NCBI GenBank assembly: GCA_963822145.1
Contig: CAWGGG010000004.1
Coordinates: 1,116,001-1,180,000, forward strand
Direction of reading: 5' to 3'
Origin: UBA5072 sp963822145
GTDB taxonomy: Bacteria; Bacteroidota; Bacteroidia; Bacteroidales; UBA10428
Length of the DNA: 64,000 nucleotides
A program made the translations under genes and the position numbers. The notes under the pieces were generated by a model. That model did not search any database, was not told the DNA's origin, and saw only the letters and a program-made list of their open reading frames with translations. This document shows, in pieces, positions 55,655 through 64,000 of the stretch (the first letter of the stretch is position 1; each line of letters begins with the position of its first letter).

Positions 55655-56335
55655 ATGAAACGCCTGAAAGTTACTTTAATTTTTGCTGTGCTGATCCTGG
55701 CATCCTCCTGTAGAAATTCGGAAAAGCGCCAGATTTCTTCAGGTATGATTGAATACAATATAACCTATCTGAACCAAGATCTGGATCGGAAAACAAGAGA
55801 TCTGTTGCCCAGGAAAATGAAGCTCGTATTTAATGAAAAGCAGGCCACAAATAGCATTGATGGATTTCTGGGCTTCTATAAACTACATGCTTTCACTGAT
55901 TTTCATTCCCGCAAATGCTCCACGCTGCTCAAGGTTTTTGATAAACAATACCTCTTCAAAGGAAAACGTGACGAGCAGATGTGCTGTTTTGACAACATGG
56001 CGGATATGGAAATCAGAGAAACCACTGAAAAAAAGATCATCGCCGGATTAAACTGTAAGAAGGCAATTATTTACCTTCCTTCGAGCCAGGAAACGTTTGT
56101 AATTTTTTATACAGAAGAAATAAAGTTAAGACATCCCAATTCCACCAACCCCTACAGGAAGGTCAAAGGTGTCCTGATGGAGTTTGAATTGAATCTCTTA
56201 TACCTGAGAATGCGCTTTGTCGCTGAGAAATTTAACTGCTCAAACGAAGTGGTTCAGCCGAACATAGTACCGGGTAAGGTTAAAGTAGTGAGTCGTGACC
56301 AGATGACCCAGATCCTGAACAAGCTTATGGAGTAA
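55655..56335 (+). CDS. Lipoprotein of unknown function (GLPGLI-like region)
   Basis: About 226 residues. Lipoprotein signal with lipobox ASSC. The mature part has seven further cysteines, including the pair in QMCCF, and a segment (EKKIIAGLNCKKAIIYLP) that resembles the GLPGLI family tail motif, though the eponymous motif is absent. The frame has a second ATG at 55640; the start at 55655 gives the clean signal. A TAATTTTA near-match to -7 and an AAGGAGG are just upstream. Function unknown. Confidence 0.72.
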   Translation: MKRLKVTLIFAVLILASSCRNSEKRQISSGMIEYNITYLNQDLDRKTRDLLPRKMKLVFNEKQATNSIDGFLGFYKLHAFTDFHSRKCSTLLKVFDKQYLFKGKRDEQMCCFDNMADMEIRETTEKKIIAGLNCKKAIIYLPSSQETFVIFYTEEIKLRHPNSTNPYRKVKGVLMEFELNLLYLRMRFVAEKFNCSNEVVQPNIVPGKVKVVSRDQMTQILNKLME

Positions 56336-56368
56336 TTTAAAGGGCCGGAAAGGAGGGGACGAAAGTTG

Positions 56369-58303
56369 TTAGCGATACTCGATGATTGCTGGTTTATTGG
56401 GAATGAAATCATGGAATCGCATCCTTGTGAGGTTTCCGGCTGTGAAGTACCTTCCATTCCCTTCTGCCGGCATTCCGGGATATAAACCAAAACTGAGCTC
56501 GAACGTATTGAATACCAACCTATCATTTCTTATTCTCACGCCGAGCCTCAAACCCGAATACATCCTTGAATCCTGCAACAGGGATTCTTTCCGCGATATC
56601 AATCCGAGATCAACTGAACCAAAAAAGGCAAAACGGAAACCCATAAATTTTAATGGACTGAAAACAACTGATTCCAGATTTAATACAAGCTTATCATTAC
56701 CACGCATGGTTAAGCTGGAAAGTCCGGTTATCCCACCCCTGTTTTCCAGACTCACGAACTCGTCCTCAAACCGGTTGATGCCGTCCAAATAATTCAGGTT
56801 GATAAAATTCCTGAACTGAAGCCGGTTGAATTGATGAAGTTTCGAGAAATACTGAAGACGCAGCTGAAAAGCTCCCTGCTCAGGGACACCATTATTGAAA
56901 AAGGTTCCGAATCTCAATTGTCCGTATATATAGCCTGACCCTGGCAGATAATTGCCCACTGAAGCACTGGCATCAAAATAGGGTCGCATATTGTACTGGC
57001 CGTTTTCAACCCCCCCGGTAAGTTCCAGATAGTAACCAATAGGAATGTCCTCAGTTCTGCCGAACGTATAAATGAGATTATCCTTCCGGAATCCACGTTT
57101 TGAAAAACCTGCCGCAAAAAGCAGCAGGGTTTTATCATGGTAAGGATAGAGAACATTCTCCGCTGTTTTTGGCCCATCGTGATTCTCATACAGGTTAAGC
57201 CGACCTGTGAAAAATAAACCGGAACTCATCCTGGAAGGGTAGTTTCCCAGTTTGATCATGCGGCCAACCCACAGGTCGGTGCTGGTATACCGAACATTAA
57301 CATAGGAAAGGGTTGTATCCAGCAACTCAATATTCCTTCGGCTGTTTGTATTTTCCGTCCGGATGCCACCGGCAAAATTAAACCTGCTTATTCTGAAATC
57401 CCTGGAAACATCCAGAGTCAGCGAATTCAAATTAGCCCTGTCAATGTATTCCAGTTCAGCTGTTATAAATTTCCCTGCCAGGCTGGAGATGCCATAAAAC
57501 AATCCATATCCTACTTTGGGAACACGGTCTCCATTCCAATATGCAGTAACCATGGCCTGATGTCCGAATCCCAAAACGTTCTGATGAGACAGGCTTGCAC
57601 TTCCGGCATCGGGTTGAGTAATTTCAGCCTGGAATCCCAAGGGGAAAAGATCCTGGGTAAACAACACGAGATCCACGGAATCCGGACTGCCGGGAACAGA
57701 CCTGACCTGAAATTGTGCGTCATTGATAAAGGGAAGGCTCCTTAGTATTCGTTCATTTTCCGCAACCAGGAAAACATCCAGAGGATCACCGGGATTGAAC
57801 AGCAAATGCTTTTTCAGCATATTGTGGCGGGTATCATCTTGCATGGTGTTCAGTGCCTTTTCGATAAAAGAGGATTGAACATGGGATGAATCCGAAATTG
57901 ACTGAGAAGAATTTTCCTTATTACCGAATTCTATCAAGCGTATAATTTTTCCGTCTTTTGATGCCAGTTCAGTATGACTTGAGCTAACCTTATGATTGGC
58001 TGGTTTCCCCGCGTTTTCACGGATCAGGAGATTGTAAAGTTCTTTGCTGAATTTTGTATTTTGCCTGCGAAACAGGATGCTGTCGATGGGATCTTCCTGC
58101 AGCATCGCCCATTTGCTCTTTTGTTTCATCGGAACGGGATACTTTATGGCTGAATCGCTCACCATTATTTGTGCCTGAAGCAAATTCGCCATTGTCAGAA
58201 AAAGGACGGCGATGATCAAAACGATCCTAGCGGATAAGCCTGAGCTATACAGCCGTGCCTTCCAACCCTCTCTCCATCTGCAAATCAGAGTAACATCAAT
58301 CAT
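56369..58303 (-). CDS. BamA/TamA-like outer membrane protein
   Basis: 644 residues. Hydrophobic signal near residue 25-45, then an ordered region and one POTRA-like module around residues 160-215 (FNPGDPLDVFLVAENERILRSLPFI). A C-terminal beta-barrel has many alternating amphipathic strands and ends FIPNKPAIIEYR. Only one POTRA is seen, so it is closer to surface-antigen-type TamA/patatin-associated barrels than to the five-POTRA BamA. Likely exports or inserts an unknown substrate. Convergent with the lipoprotein gene. Confidence 0.82.
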   Translation of the reverse strand: MIDVTLICRWREGWKARLYSSGLSARIVLIIAVLFLTMANLLQAQIMVSDSAIKYPVPMKQKSKWAMLQEDPIDSILFRRQNTKFSKELYNLLIRENAGKPANHKVSSSHTELASKDGKIIRLIEFGNKENSSQSISDSSHVQSSFIEKALNTMQDDTRHNMLKKHLLFNPGDPLDVFLVAENERILRSLPFINDAQFQVRSVPGSPDSVDLVLFTQDLFPLGFQAEITQPDAGSASLSHQNVLGFGHQAMVTAYWNGDRVPKVGYGLFYGISSLAGKFITAELEYIDRANLNSLTLDVSRDFRISRFNFAGGIRTENTNSRRNIELLDTTLSYVNVRYTSTDLWVGRMIKLGNYPSRMSSGLFFTGRLNLYENHDGPKTAENVLYPYHDKTLLLFAAGFSKRGFRKDNLIYTFGRTEDIPIGYYLELTGGVENGQYNMRPYFDASASVGNYLPGSGYIYGQLRFGTFFNNGVPEQGAFQLRLQYFSKLHQFNRLQFRNFINLNYLDGINRFEDEFVSLENRGGITGLSSLTMRGNDKLVLNLESVVFSPLKFMGFRFAFFGSVDLGLISRKESLLQDSRMYSGLRLGVRIRNDRLVFNTFELSFGLYPGMPAEGNGRYFTAGNLTRMRFHDFIPNKPAIIEYR

Positions 58304-58415
58304 GCTGCAGGAAGTAGTGCTCCTTTTCTACTATAATTTAGTAAAAGTAATGATTTTTTGCTTCTATCCTTTACATCTTATTCATTCTCTTCTATGTTCG
58401 TTTTTACATTTTACT

Positions 58416-58423
58416 TACCTTTG
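58416..58423 (+). promoter_or_regulatory. -7 element for the flippase-like gene
   Basis: TACCTTTG, full TAnnTTTG match, 35 bases before the ATG at 58459. Confidence 0.42.
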
Positions 58424-58458
58424 GAAGCTATATCAAGGATAATCCCCCTCAGAAACCT

Positions 58459-59508
58459 ATGATAAAAAAGTTTTTGAATATTTTCAAGTATCTTATTTTC
58501 CTGGGATTGGGAGTTTTTGTCTTTTGGTGGGTTTATAAAGATGAACCGTTTGAGAAATACAAAGCTGCCTTTAGTGATCTGAATTATTTCTGGATAGCTG
58601 TTTCACTTGTTTTGAGCATACTTTCACAGATCAGCAGGGCCATGCGCTGGAACATGCTGATCAAACCACTGGGATATAAGCCCAGGCTTTACAACTCCTA
58701 CCTGGCAGTTCTGATACTGTATTTCGTAAATTTATTGCTGCCCCGTGCCGGAGAAGTGTTTCGGTGTACTGTTCTAAGCCGATATGAGAAAATTCCTTTT
58801 ACCAAGCTGGCTGGTACTGTGTTTGTTGAACGGATGGCTGACCTGATCACCCTGATGCTCCTCTCCCTGATCATATTGCTCAGCCAATTCAATGTATTTG
58901 TGTCCTTCTTCAATAATCACCCCGATGTAAAGGCTAACCTGCTTGGCCTTTTTTCCCGGAGAAACATCCTTCTCGGTTTTTTGGTAATCCTGATTTTGCT
59001 TTCAGCCCTGATTTTCTTTAACCATTATTTCACCAAAAAGAAAACTGAGAAAGGAAACACATTCATTAAAAGAATCAGGCTTATCCGGCAGAATTTCATG
59101 TCGGGTATCAAATCCATTGCACAGCTTGAGAATAAATGGCTGTTTGTGGGTCATACTTTGTTCATTTTTGTCATGTGGCTTTTTATGCTGTATGTGATAT
59201 TTCTCGCCTACAAACCAACATCCCATCTTTCACTTCAAACAGGCATGATCACTTTCCTGATGGGTGGACTGGCCATGCTTGCTCCGGTTCAGGGTGGAAT
59301 TGGGCCCTGGCACTTCATGGTTTATGAAACGCTTTTTATTTATGGGATTGATAAAACCGATGGTAAAGTTTTCGCACTGATCGCCCATGCTTCCACCAAC
59401 CTGATCTACTTAATCCTGGGACTTGCTGCTTTACTGATCATGCCCCTGGTAAACACCAGGAGAAAGTCTGTTCGTGCTGACGCGGATTCCACGTCAGTAT
59501 CCCTGTAA
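58459..59508 (+). CDS. Flippase-like (lysylphosphatidylglycerol synthase TM) membrane protein
   Basis: 349 residues, about eight transmembrane helices. Resembles the UPF0104 / LPG_synthase_TM family: SRAMRWNMLIKPLGY, the LLPRAGEVFRCTVL segment and FVERMADLITL. Those helices form the flippase part of MprF-type proteins without the synthase domain; stand-alone members are thought to move lipids or lipid-linked sugars across the inner membrane. Substrate unknown. Convergent with the MG2/plug-like gene. Confidence 0.85.
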   Translation: MIKKFLNIFKYLIFLGLGVFVFWWVYKDEPFEKYKAAFSDLNYFWIAVSLVLSILSQISRAMRWNMLIKPLGYKPRLYNSYLAVLILYFVNLLLPRAGEVFRCTVLSRYEKIPFTKLAGTVFVERMADLITLMLLSLIILLSQFNVFVSFFNNHPDVKANLLGLFSRRNILLGFLVILILLSALIFFNHYFTKKKTEKGNTFIKRIRLIRQNFMSGIKSIAQLENKWLFVGHTLFIFVMWLFMLYVIFLAYKPTSHLSLQTGMITFLMGGLAMLAPVQGGIGPWHFMVYETLFIYGIDKTDGKVFALIAHASTNLIYLILGLAALLIMPLVNTRRKSVRADADSTSVSL

Positions 59509-59512
59509 TTAT

Positions 59513-62098
59513 TCATTCCACGATAAACGAGAATTCAGCCTTTACGGGATTACCCTCTTCGTCCATGCCTTCTGCAACTCCGTAATAGATTCCTTTTATG
59601 TCCGAAGTATAAAAGGATATCAATGCGGATTGCCCGGACTTCAAACTGAACTGCGGATTCCAATATAGCGTCTTCCGGGTGTCATTTGAGGCCGTACTTT
59701 CAATGGAATAATCAGGAGAGTAGAATACACGATCTGTATTTAATATATCCATGCCCAGTTGAATGGTAGGTTGCCTGTATTTATACATGCCCTGGATGGT
59801 GGTGATTTCAATTACCCCTTGAAAATTGAGCGTCGTGTATTTGTGGATATCGAGCAGGGAGGTTGATATATTAATATTGTTGATATCAGAAGGCTGCAGA
59901 TTTCTAAGAATATCAATTTTATTTCCTTTCAGCGCACCGTTAATGACAATAATTGCCCCTTCCTGTGTTGAGGGTCCAGAATTACTGATATTTTCAGAGG
60001 TGAAAACGATAGAATTATTGGAAAGCCGGTAAGGCTTAATGTCCTGTATGATATCCAGCACATTTGAATATCCAGCATATTGGTTTGGATCGTATTTCTT
60101 CTTGTTATCCGGCATCGATTTCCTGAATTTTCCTGGTCCATAACGGAGTGCAAAAATCAGATCGGGTTCACCATAGGCCACCACATCCCTGTATTTTTGC
60201 CGGTTATTGTTTTCATCTTCTTCGATTACGCGGCTGCTGAGATTTTCAACATAGTCATAATCTACTGTTGCCAAAAGATTAACCTTTCCGAATGCATCGT
60301 AAGCATCCACATTCAGGTAATTAAAATCAATGATATCTGAACCGAAACCTACGTGAAAGGTGCCGCTTTCATCTGTTTGTGTTTCATAAGACCTGTAATT
60401 GGGTATATGGGTTACTCTAACCTTGGCATGTTGTGAAAGGTTATCCTTTTTATCATATACCTTGCCTGAAATTCCGTCGTGTCTCCTATAAGCCGGTCCC
60501 TGGGCTTTCTGTAACAATACATCATTCCATTTCAGGGGTCGGTAACAGGTGGTAAGAAGATCCTGATCCGTTATGAGCGCAGGTATGATTTCATGGGTTT
60601 CAACCGTATCGCAGACAAATGCTCCCGCGATATCTTTAAGATCAACAAGGGAGGGATTATCTGCCAGTTGCCTCAGTGAGACAAACATACCCAGATTGAT
60701 CTGTTTACCGGGGCCGGAGAATTCAAGTAACACATTCACCCGCTGGCGGCTATGATAAGTTTTATTATCGGTTTTCGCCACGATTTGGTCTGGTTTATAA
60801 TGCAGGTTAAGCAACCTTTCAGCCGCGAGGTTTTGATCCTGGTCGAAAACCGAAACCTGCATCAAACCGTTCTTCAGATTCCCGGAAGGTATGCTGACCG
60901 AGGCTGATTGGGTGAACTGGATCATGTCACTCCACACCACGGTGCGGTTCACGGAAGCTATCCAATAGGTCGTTGTTTTTGCATGTTCCTGTGAAGAGGT
61001 TATGCGGAATCGTACAGAATCGCTTCTTTGTTCAGTACATTGAATAACAACACCACCGTCATCTGCCATTGGTAAAGGATAAAGGCGGGATATGCCAGAT
61101 GGTTGTGTAATGCTTGCAAAGCAGGTATCCTGGTATGGAACATATTCAAAGGTACCGGTGCCGGTTTCATCTGTTGCAAAATCCACGATACTGTTTCCGG
61201 TACGATCCAGTATTTTACCCGAAATCTTTACAGGTTGTCCGGAACCACTGGTAGCTTTGACTGCCATGATACCGTGTAAACCGGTAACAAGACTGCCCCC
61301 TTCAGGGAAAAAAGATATTTCAGGCGGTTCTGTCAGGGCTGGGATAATAATGGAATAATCCCCTGACAGCTTGCGGCTTCTCACCTCAACGGTCAGCATA
61401 AGAAGTTCATCCGAGCCTGGAAGGACGCAAGAGATCCGGGATGATCCTTGTATATCCGTTTCTCCGCTGCCTTTGATTTCCGCTCTGGTAAAGTTTCCGA
61501 CCTCATAATTAAAAGCAATACCGGGCATGGGTTTGCCATTCTGATCCGTAAAGGTAATGATGGCATTCAGGCTATCTCCGGAATAATAGAAGGTTTTACC
61601 GAACACTACATCCACCTGAAATCTTTTGTCAAAGTATTTGCTGATTAAGATTTCCTTCCTGAAGGCTTCCTGGTAACACTGGTTTTTCATCCAGCCCGTA
61701 AAGGCCACCAGCCAATATCTTCCGGGTATAGCGTTTCGGGGTATCAGCAAACGCCCGTTAGCCTGATTGCCGGCAAGGGGATAACGCCGTGATATTATCT
61801 CTTCTCCTTTACTGTTCAGTAATTTAACAAAAAAATCCTCGCTATTTAGTTCCTGAATCTCCCCTGATGCAGATACATACCCTTTGAACCAAAGATCCTC
61901 ACCGGGTTTATATACATAACGGTCCGTCATAAGATAGGTTCTTTCTGCCGGATAATCCATATTGTATTGTATCAATCTGCTTTTCAGGTCATCAATGAAA
62001 GGATCATCCGCACTATTGCGCGAACCTGACATTAAAACAACCAATGTCACAGAAAGCAACCCTGTGGTCAGAAAAGTCTTGGTTTTGGTTTTAATCAT
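59513..62098 (-). CDS. Secreted MG2-type protein with TonB-plug-like C-terminal domain
   Basis: 861 residues with an N-terminal signal. An MG2 domain (alpha-2-macroglobulin type) begins near residue 50: TYLMTDRYVYKPGEDLWFKGYV. Further Ig-like domains follow to about residue 640. Residues ~714-767 resemble a TonB-receptor plug (IIVINGALKGNKIDIL, then GVIEITT), but no beta-barrel follows. A final Ig-like domain ends AEFSFIVE. It is 31 bases downstream of the STN-containing gene and shares its operon with FecR. Function unknown, but a sensing or uptake-related surface role is the inference. Confidence 0.8.
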   Translation of the reverse strand: MIKTKTKTFLTTGLLSVTLVVLMSGSRNSADDPFIDDLKSRLIQYNMDYPAERTYLMTDRYVYKPGEDLWFKGYVSASGEIQELNSEDFFVKLLNSKGEEIISRRYPLAGNQANGRLLIPRNAIPGRYWLVAFTGWMKNQCYQEAFRKEILISKYFDKRFQVDVVFGKTFYYSGDSLNAIITFTDQNGKPMPGIAFNYEVGNFTRAEIKGSGETDIQGSSRISCVLPGSDELLMLTVEVRSRKLSGDYSIIIPALTEPPEISFFPEGGSLVTGLHGIMAVKATSGSGQPVKISGKILDRTGNSIVDFATDETGTGTFEYVPYQDTCFASITQPSGISRLYPLPMADDGGVVIQCTEQRSDSVRFRITSSQEHAKTTTYWIASVNRTVVWSDMIQFTQSASVSIPSGNLKNGLMQVSVFDQDQNLAAERLLNLHYKPDQIVAKTDNKTYHSRQRVNVLLEFSGPGKQINLGMFVSLRQLADNPSLVDLKDIAGAFVCDTVETHEIIPALITDQDLLTTCYRPLKWNDVLLQKAQGPAYRRHDGISGKVYDKKDNLSQHAKVRVTHIPNYRSYETQTDESGTFHVGFGSDIIDFNYLNVDAYDAFGKVNLLATVDYDYVENLSSRVIEEDENNNRQKYRDVVAYGEPDLIFALRYGPGKFRKSMPDNKKKYDPNQYAGYSNVLDIIQDIKPYRLSNNSIVFTSENISNSGPSTQEGAIIVINGALKGNKIDILRNLQPSDINNINISTSLLDIHKYTTLNFQGVIEITTIQGMYKYRQPTIQLGMDILNTDRVFYSPDYSIESTASNDTRKTLYWNPQFSLKSGQSALISFYTSDIKGIYYGVAEGMDEEGNPVKAEFSFIVE

Positions 62099-62129
62099 GG
62101 TGGTGCTATATTATTCAGAACTATTCATA

Positions 62130-63761
62130 CTATGGTTCGTTATCCGTGTTTACCTCATCAGGCTCATCGTTTAACGCATCCTGCTCAACTTCTTTACCTT
62201 CCTCAATTTTTATGGCTGCAATTTCCTGGTCAGTAAACAGGTTATTTCTGCGGCCAAGCCTGATGATGGCTTTTTCAATTGGTTCTTCCGGTATGATGAT
62301 ATTCTCATCCCCCCAGAATTCATTATCCGTTTCACCGATCTGTTCTTCCAGAATATCTTTCGGACGCGATACTTCATCAATTTTGAAGCGGGCAACATTT
62401 GTAGTATCCTTCCCGGTAATTACAAATTCTGAAACGGATGAAAACAATGAATTGAATTTATCCTGTTGTTTGTCTCTTTTCCTTTTTACACGTATTAGCA
62501 CTTCACTTCTGGCATTACTCAGGCTCCACCTGCTTTGAAAGGGCCTGTAAAAAACCTGGTAATAGGCATTAATAGGTTTTACGCCCACTCGCTTCGGCGT
62601 TTTCTTTATATAAATACCGGAAGCATAGCTCACCCCTTTATCACTGAGTTCGAAAGTAGCACCCACAATGGCAAGACTCTCGACATCCACATATACCTTT
62701 CCCTGGTAACAAGGGTATTTAACCCCCTCACGCTGGTCGAAGGCAATAGCATATAAAGGTTTCTCAAAATAGGTGATGATCTTTTCAACGCTGTATTCAT
62801 AAAGAGGAAAATATTCGGCATCCAGAAAAGTTGGAAGATTCTTTACGATATCCAGCTGGAGGGTGTTATAAAGACCACCCTGAACTACGAATTCAATAAA
62901 CTCCTTTTCATCGGTATTGCTGCCCTTTCTGCCCTTGAATATTTTTATCTGGTCGTCGCGCATGGAAATATAAGGCTCTTTATAGATGTTGATGACTGCT
63001 TCCGAAAGGGAAACATTTTTATTGTCCTGCTGGGTGGATTCCCTGAAAAAGCCTGTATATATGGCAGGCTTCCGGTCATAATTAAGTGGTATTCGCTCTA
63101 TGGCTTTAGTAAGAATGTAAATGGGGTCGAGGGGTTTCACTACAATCTCCCTGATCTGCACCTTTTCCGATGGCAACCGGACAATCAGGATACTGGTATC
63201 CAGTCCCTCAATGGGGAAGGCAGCAAATTTATATCCGATATGGGAAATGACAACTGTATCGGAAAAATCTCCGGGTAAGATCTTGAGTTCAAAACGGCCG
63301 GCTGAGTTAGAAACAGTTCCTGTATTGCGATTCAACAGAAATATATTGGAATAGGCCAGAGGATGCCTGGTTTTGCTGTCAATTATCAAGCCTTTGATCA
63401 GTTTGAAATTAGAAGGGGGCGGACTTTTCCTGTGAAGCGGGATGAGCAGGATTTTACGGTTTTGCTCGATGAATTGAATGCTGTCATAAAGAAAGATATC
63501 GGCCAAATGATTCCTGACCGGCTGCTTTTTTGCCAGCACGGAAGCCATACGGTGAACCTGTACCTGGGAAGTATAAGTAAAGGAAAATTTACCCTTGCGA
63601 CTGATCTCTTTTAATAACTGATCTATTTCACCGGTAGCATGGGATAAAGTCACTTCCCGGTCAAGCAGGCTCTCCTGGGCCTTAACTGGAATTCCCGCAA
63701 AGTACAAGAAAAGAGCTGCTATAACGGGAAAAAAACAACGGTATGTTTCCCGCAGGCTCAT
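62130..63761 (-). CDS. STN plus carboxypeptidase-regulatory-like surface protein
   Basis: 543 residues with a signal peptide (ending VKAQ). Residues ~35-107 are an STN (secretin/TonB N-terminal) domain, used to signal to FecR. From about 122 a carboxypeptidase-D regulatory-like Ig fold (KGLIIDSKTRHPLAYSNIFLLN) follows. The remaining ~330 residues resemble the DUF5686-type region of Bacteroidota outer membrane proteins but lack a clear TonB barrel. FecR lies immediately upstream (13 bases), so it is the partner of this anti-sigma factor. Confidence 0.82.
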   Translation of the reverse strand: MSLRETYRCFFPVIAALFLYFAGIPVKAQESLLDREVTLSHATGEIDQLLKEISRKGKFSFTYTSQVQVHRMASVLAKKQPVRNHLADIFLYDSIQFIEQNRKILLIPLHRKSPPPSNFKLIKGLIIDSKTRHPLAYSNIFLLNRNTGTVSNSAGRFELKILPGDFSDTVVISHIGYKFAAFPIEGLDTSILIVRLPSEKVQIREIVVKPLDPIYILTKAIERIPLNYDRKPAIYTGFFRESTQQDNKNVSLSEAVINIYKEPYISMRDDQIKIFKGRKGSNTDEKEFIEFVVQGGLYNTLQLDIVKNLPTFLDAEYFPLYEYSVEKIITYFEKPLYAIAFDQREGVKYPCYQGKVYVDVESLAIVGATFELSDKGVSYASGIYIKKTPKRVGVKPINAYYQVFYRPFQSRWSLSNARSEVLIRVKRKRDKQQDKFNSLFSSVSEFVITGKDTTNVARFKIDEVSRPKDILEEQIGETDNEFWGDENIIIPEEPIEKAIIRLGRRNNLFTDQEIAAIKIEEGKEVEQDALNDEPDEVNTDNEP

Positions 63762-63774
63762 GGTCAGTTTTGAA

Positions 63775-64000
63775 TTATCTTCTGACTATGATTGCGGTAC
63801 CTGTTGTATCAAATTGTAATCCTGCAACCAGTTGCAGCTCTCCAAGTATTTCACGAAGCGGCTGGTCCTGGAATTCGGCAGTAATTTCCTCAGTGATATT
63901 GGTCTCCAGGGAAAGATCCTTTCTGAAATGACGCGCAATATCCATCAGTGCTGAATCAATCGGGGTTTCTTCAAAGACAAGGTGACCCGTTTTCCAGGAC
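63775..64000 (-). CDS. FecR-family anti-sigma regulator, C-terminal part
   Basis: Partial gene running off the right edge; the visible frame ends at the TAA at 63775-63777. The translated ~75 residues (reading from 64000 down) show the DUF4974 domain that ends FecR proteins: WKTGHLVFEETPIDSAL at the start, a helix IARHFRKDL, and the final GLQFDTTGTAIIVRR. FecR couples a TonB-type STN domain to an ECF sigma factor. The sigma gene is expected beyond the window. Confidence 0.88.
   Translation of the reverse strand, partial: SWKTGHLVFEETPIDSALMDIARHFRKDLSLETNITEEITAEFQDQPLREILGELQLVAGLQFDTTGTAIIVRR

Noticed and set aside
1..64000. Prophage, integrative element, defence island or biosynthetic cluster
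   Set aside because: No integrase, transposase, restriction, toxin-antitoxin, Cas or NRPS/PKS gene was found; gene content is housekeeping and envelope functions with uniform character.

Overview
The window is a chromosomal stretch of a Bacteroidota bacterium. The signs are a type IX secretion C-terminal sorting domain at the left edge, a FecR (DUF4974) / STN / plug-like membrane signalling cluster at the right edge, LytS/LytTR regulation, many lipoprotein signal peptides, and repeated upstream matches to the Bacteroidota promoter -7 element TAnnTTTG. Gene density is very high: no gap exceeds about 300 bases and several convergent pairs are 0 to 7 bases apart. I see no tRNA, rRNA, insertion sequence, prophage, CRISPR array or obvious horizontally acquired island. 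Most genes are recognisable housekeeping or envelope genes. I do not claim a genus.

Left third (1-24 kb): the end of a T9SS cargo protein; a bifunctional (p)ppGpp synthetase/hydrolase; a Fur-family regulator lacking the usual CxxC; purA; an MFSD1-like MFS transporter; two tandem phosphofructokinases that both carry the pyrophosphate-type signature; a SPOR lipoprotein; a dihydroorotate dehydrogenase-like protein; a thioredoxin-fold protein; a trans-sulfuration-type PLP enzyme; a lone receiver protein; a long-chain acyl-CoA synthetase; metH-metF; a FucP-like sugar transporter; a porin-like protein; folE; mqnB (futalosine menaquinone pathway); and the heptose epimerase gene hldD.

Middle (24-47 kb): sucA-sucB (2-oxoglutarate dehydrogenase E1 and E2, no E3 here), a nitroreductase, a lipoprotein hydrolase, galT, then a six-gene minus-strand module: TolC-type channel, periplasmic adaptor, MacB-like ATPase and permease, LytS-type kinase and LytTR regulator. 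A DUF6913-like gene with dapA, secA, ferritin, NADP-type isocitrate dehydrogenase and dnaX follow.

Right third (47-64 kb): an intergenic heptamer inverted repeat; an ECF sigma / anti-sigma-like / beta-solenoid operon; a CAP-domain protein; a kinase with a degenerate receiver plus its NarL-type regulator; DUF456 and NhaD; ornithine carbamoyltransferase; an unknown lipoprotein; a BamA/TamA-like barrel protein; a flippase-like membrane protein; then MG2/plug-like, STN/carboxypeptidase-regulatory and FecR genes forming the start of a cell-surface signalling locus that runs off the window.

Together the genes suggest a Gram-negative cell with lipid A/heptose LPS, an oxidative TCA branch, futalosine-derived menaquinone, B12-dependent methionine synthesis and PPi-linked glycolysis. 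No clearly novel multi-gene system stands out. The items most worth checking are the barrel-less plug/STN locus, the tandem PPi-type PFKs, the MFSD1-like transporter, the kinase-regulated efflux module with a Met-rich adaptor insert, and the heptamer repeat.
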